From an uncultured Eubacteriales bacterium (GTDB taxonomy: Bacteria > Bacillota > Clostridia > Oscillospirales > Acutalibacteraceae), in contig CAKSQT010000015.1 of NCBI GenBank assembly GCA_934486755.1, positions 1 to 30,455 on the forward strand: DNA of 30,455 bases. Direction: 5' to 3'. Under the pieces are notes generated by a model. The model was given only the letters and a program-made list of their open reading frames with translations, searched no databases and was not told the origin of the DNA. How positions within the stretch are numbered: the first letter of the stretch is position 1; each line of letters opens with the position of its first letter. Made by a program: the position numbers and the translations under genes. Below are positions 30,327-30,455 of this stretch, piece by piece.

Positions 30327-30455
30327 ATATTTTCTTTATCAAGCTGTACTAAAATAACCAAATTTGCAGCCTTTTTTGGTCATATATTAGTCATATTAAA
30401 TTTTTTTGGTCAATTGCCTAGCCCTCAAATCAGAGGACTCTTTTCTATATTATAC

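Larger units (their letters stand above)
30025..30455. other. Gene-free AT-rich end of the window
   Basis: No open frame of weight is seen on either strand. The stretch holds a hairpin at 30074-30100 related to the terminator at 27498-27519, a segment (30150-30175) related to 29229-29255, a GGAGC/GCTCC hairpin (30264-30279), and a long imperfect palindrome at 30293-30326. TTTTTTGGTCA occurs twice (near 30373 and 30405). It looks like mobile-element debris or a boundary zone. Confidence 0.5.

Overview
The window looks like a chromosomal segment from a low-to-moderate GC, Gram-positive-type anaerobe of the class Clostridia, most likely a gut Oscillospirales/Eubacteriales relative. This is an inference from gene content: a Na+-type V-ATPase operon in the Enterococcus ntp order, a membrane-tethered MurF-like ligase beside a D-Ala-D-Ala ligase, tandem M42 peptidases, a methionine gamma-lyase-family protein, a YfhO protein, strong AGGAGG ribosome binding sites, several TTG/GTG starts and many small palindromic intergenic repeats. 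No rRNA or marker gene fixes the species.

Layout. 1-700: the probable 3' end of one tRNA, a complete tRNA-Glu, terminator hairpins, a small inverted repeat, and a free-standing four-helix-bundle (S23/IVP) gene. 704-5464 (minus): an envelope operon of alpha/beta hydrolase, MurF-like ligase, D-Ala-D-Ala ligase and a CDF metal exporter, with gaps of 4 and 21 nt and a 1-nt overlap. 5618-14189 (plus): nine V-ATPase genes in the order F-I-K-E-C-G-A-B-D (Enterococcus letters). The K subunit keeps the full Na+ ligand set, so this is probably a sodium-translocating rotary ATPase. 14191-15190: a repeat-bounded accessory cassette with a gene for an unknown 103-aa protein, a divergent XRE regulator, and three matching 19-bp palindromes over their promoters. 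15221-21243 (minus): a six-gene operon (murD, two M42 aminopeptidases, a GNAT-like protein, a methionine gamma-lyase-family PLP protein and a propeller-like protein) in which every junction overlaps. 21386-24014 (minus): YfbR-like nucleotidase, SCP2-like protein and class-III aminotransferase. 24093-26717 (plus): a YfhO membrane protein, divergent from the previous operon through two interleaved promoters.

26723-30455 is an AT-rich accessory tail. It holds a second copy of the 103-aa gene and its repeat, an AAA/DUF4143 ATPase, a lipoprotein, the start of a broken zinc-ribbon gene, and long gene-poor stretches with short repeats that look like mobile-element debris.

The most interesting signals are two. 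The first is the self-contained regulator/operator/103-aa cassette, whose second copy has lost the regulator and the operators. The second is the small TIR-bounded segment beside each 103-aa gene, which lies in opposite orientation in the two copies although its flanks are co-linear, as expected from inversion between its terminal repeats. Neither is proven to be an active system. All family assignments come from reading motifs by eye, without database searches.
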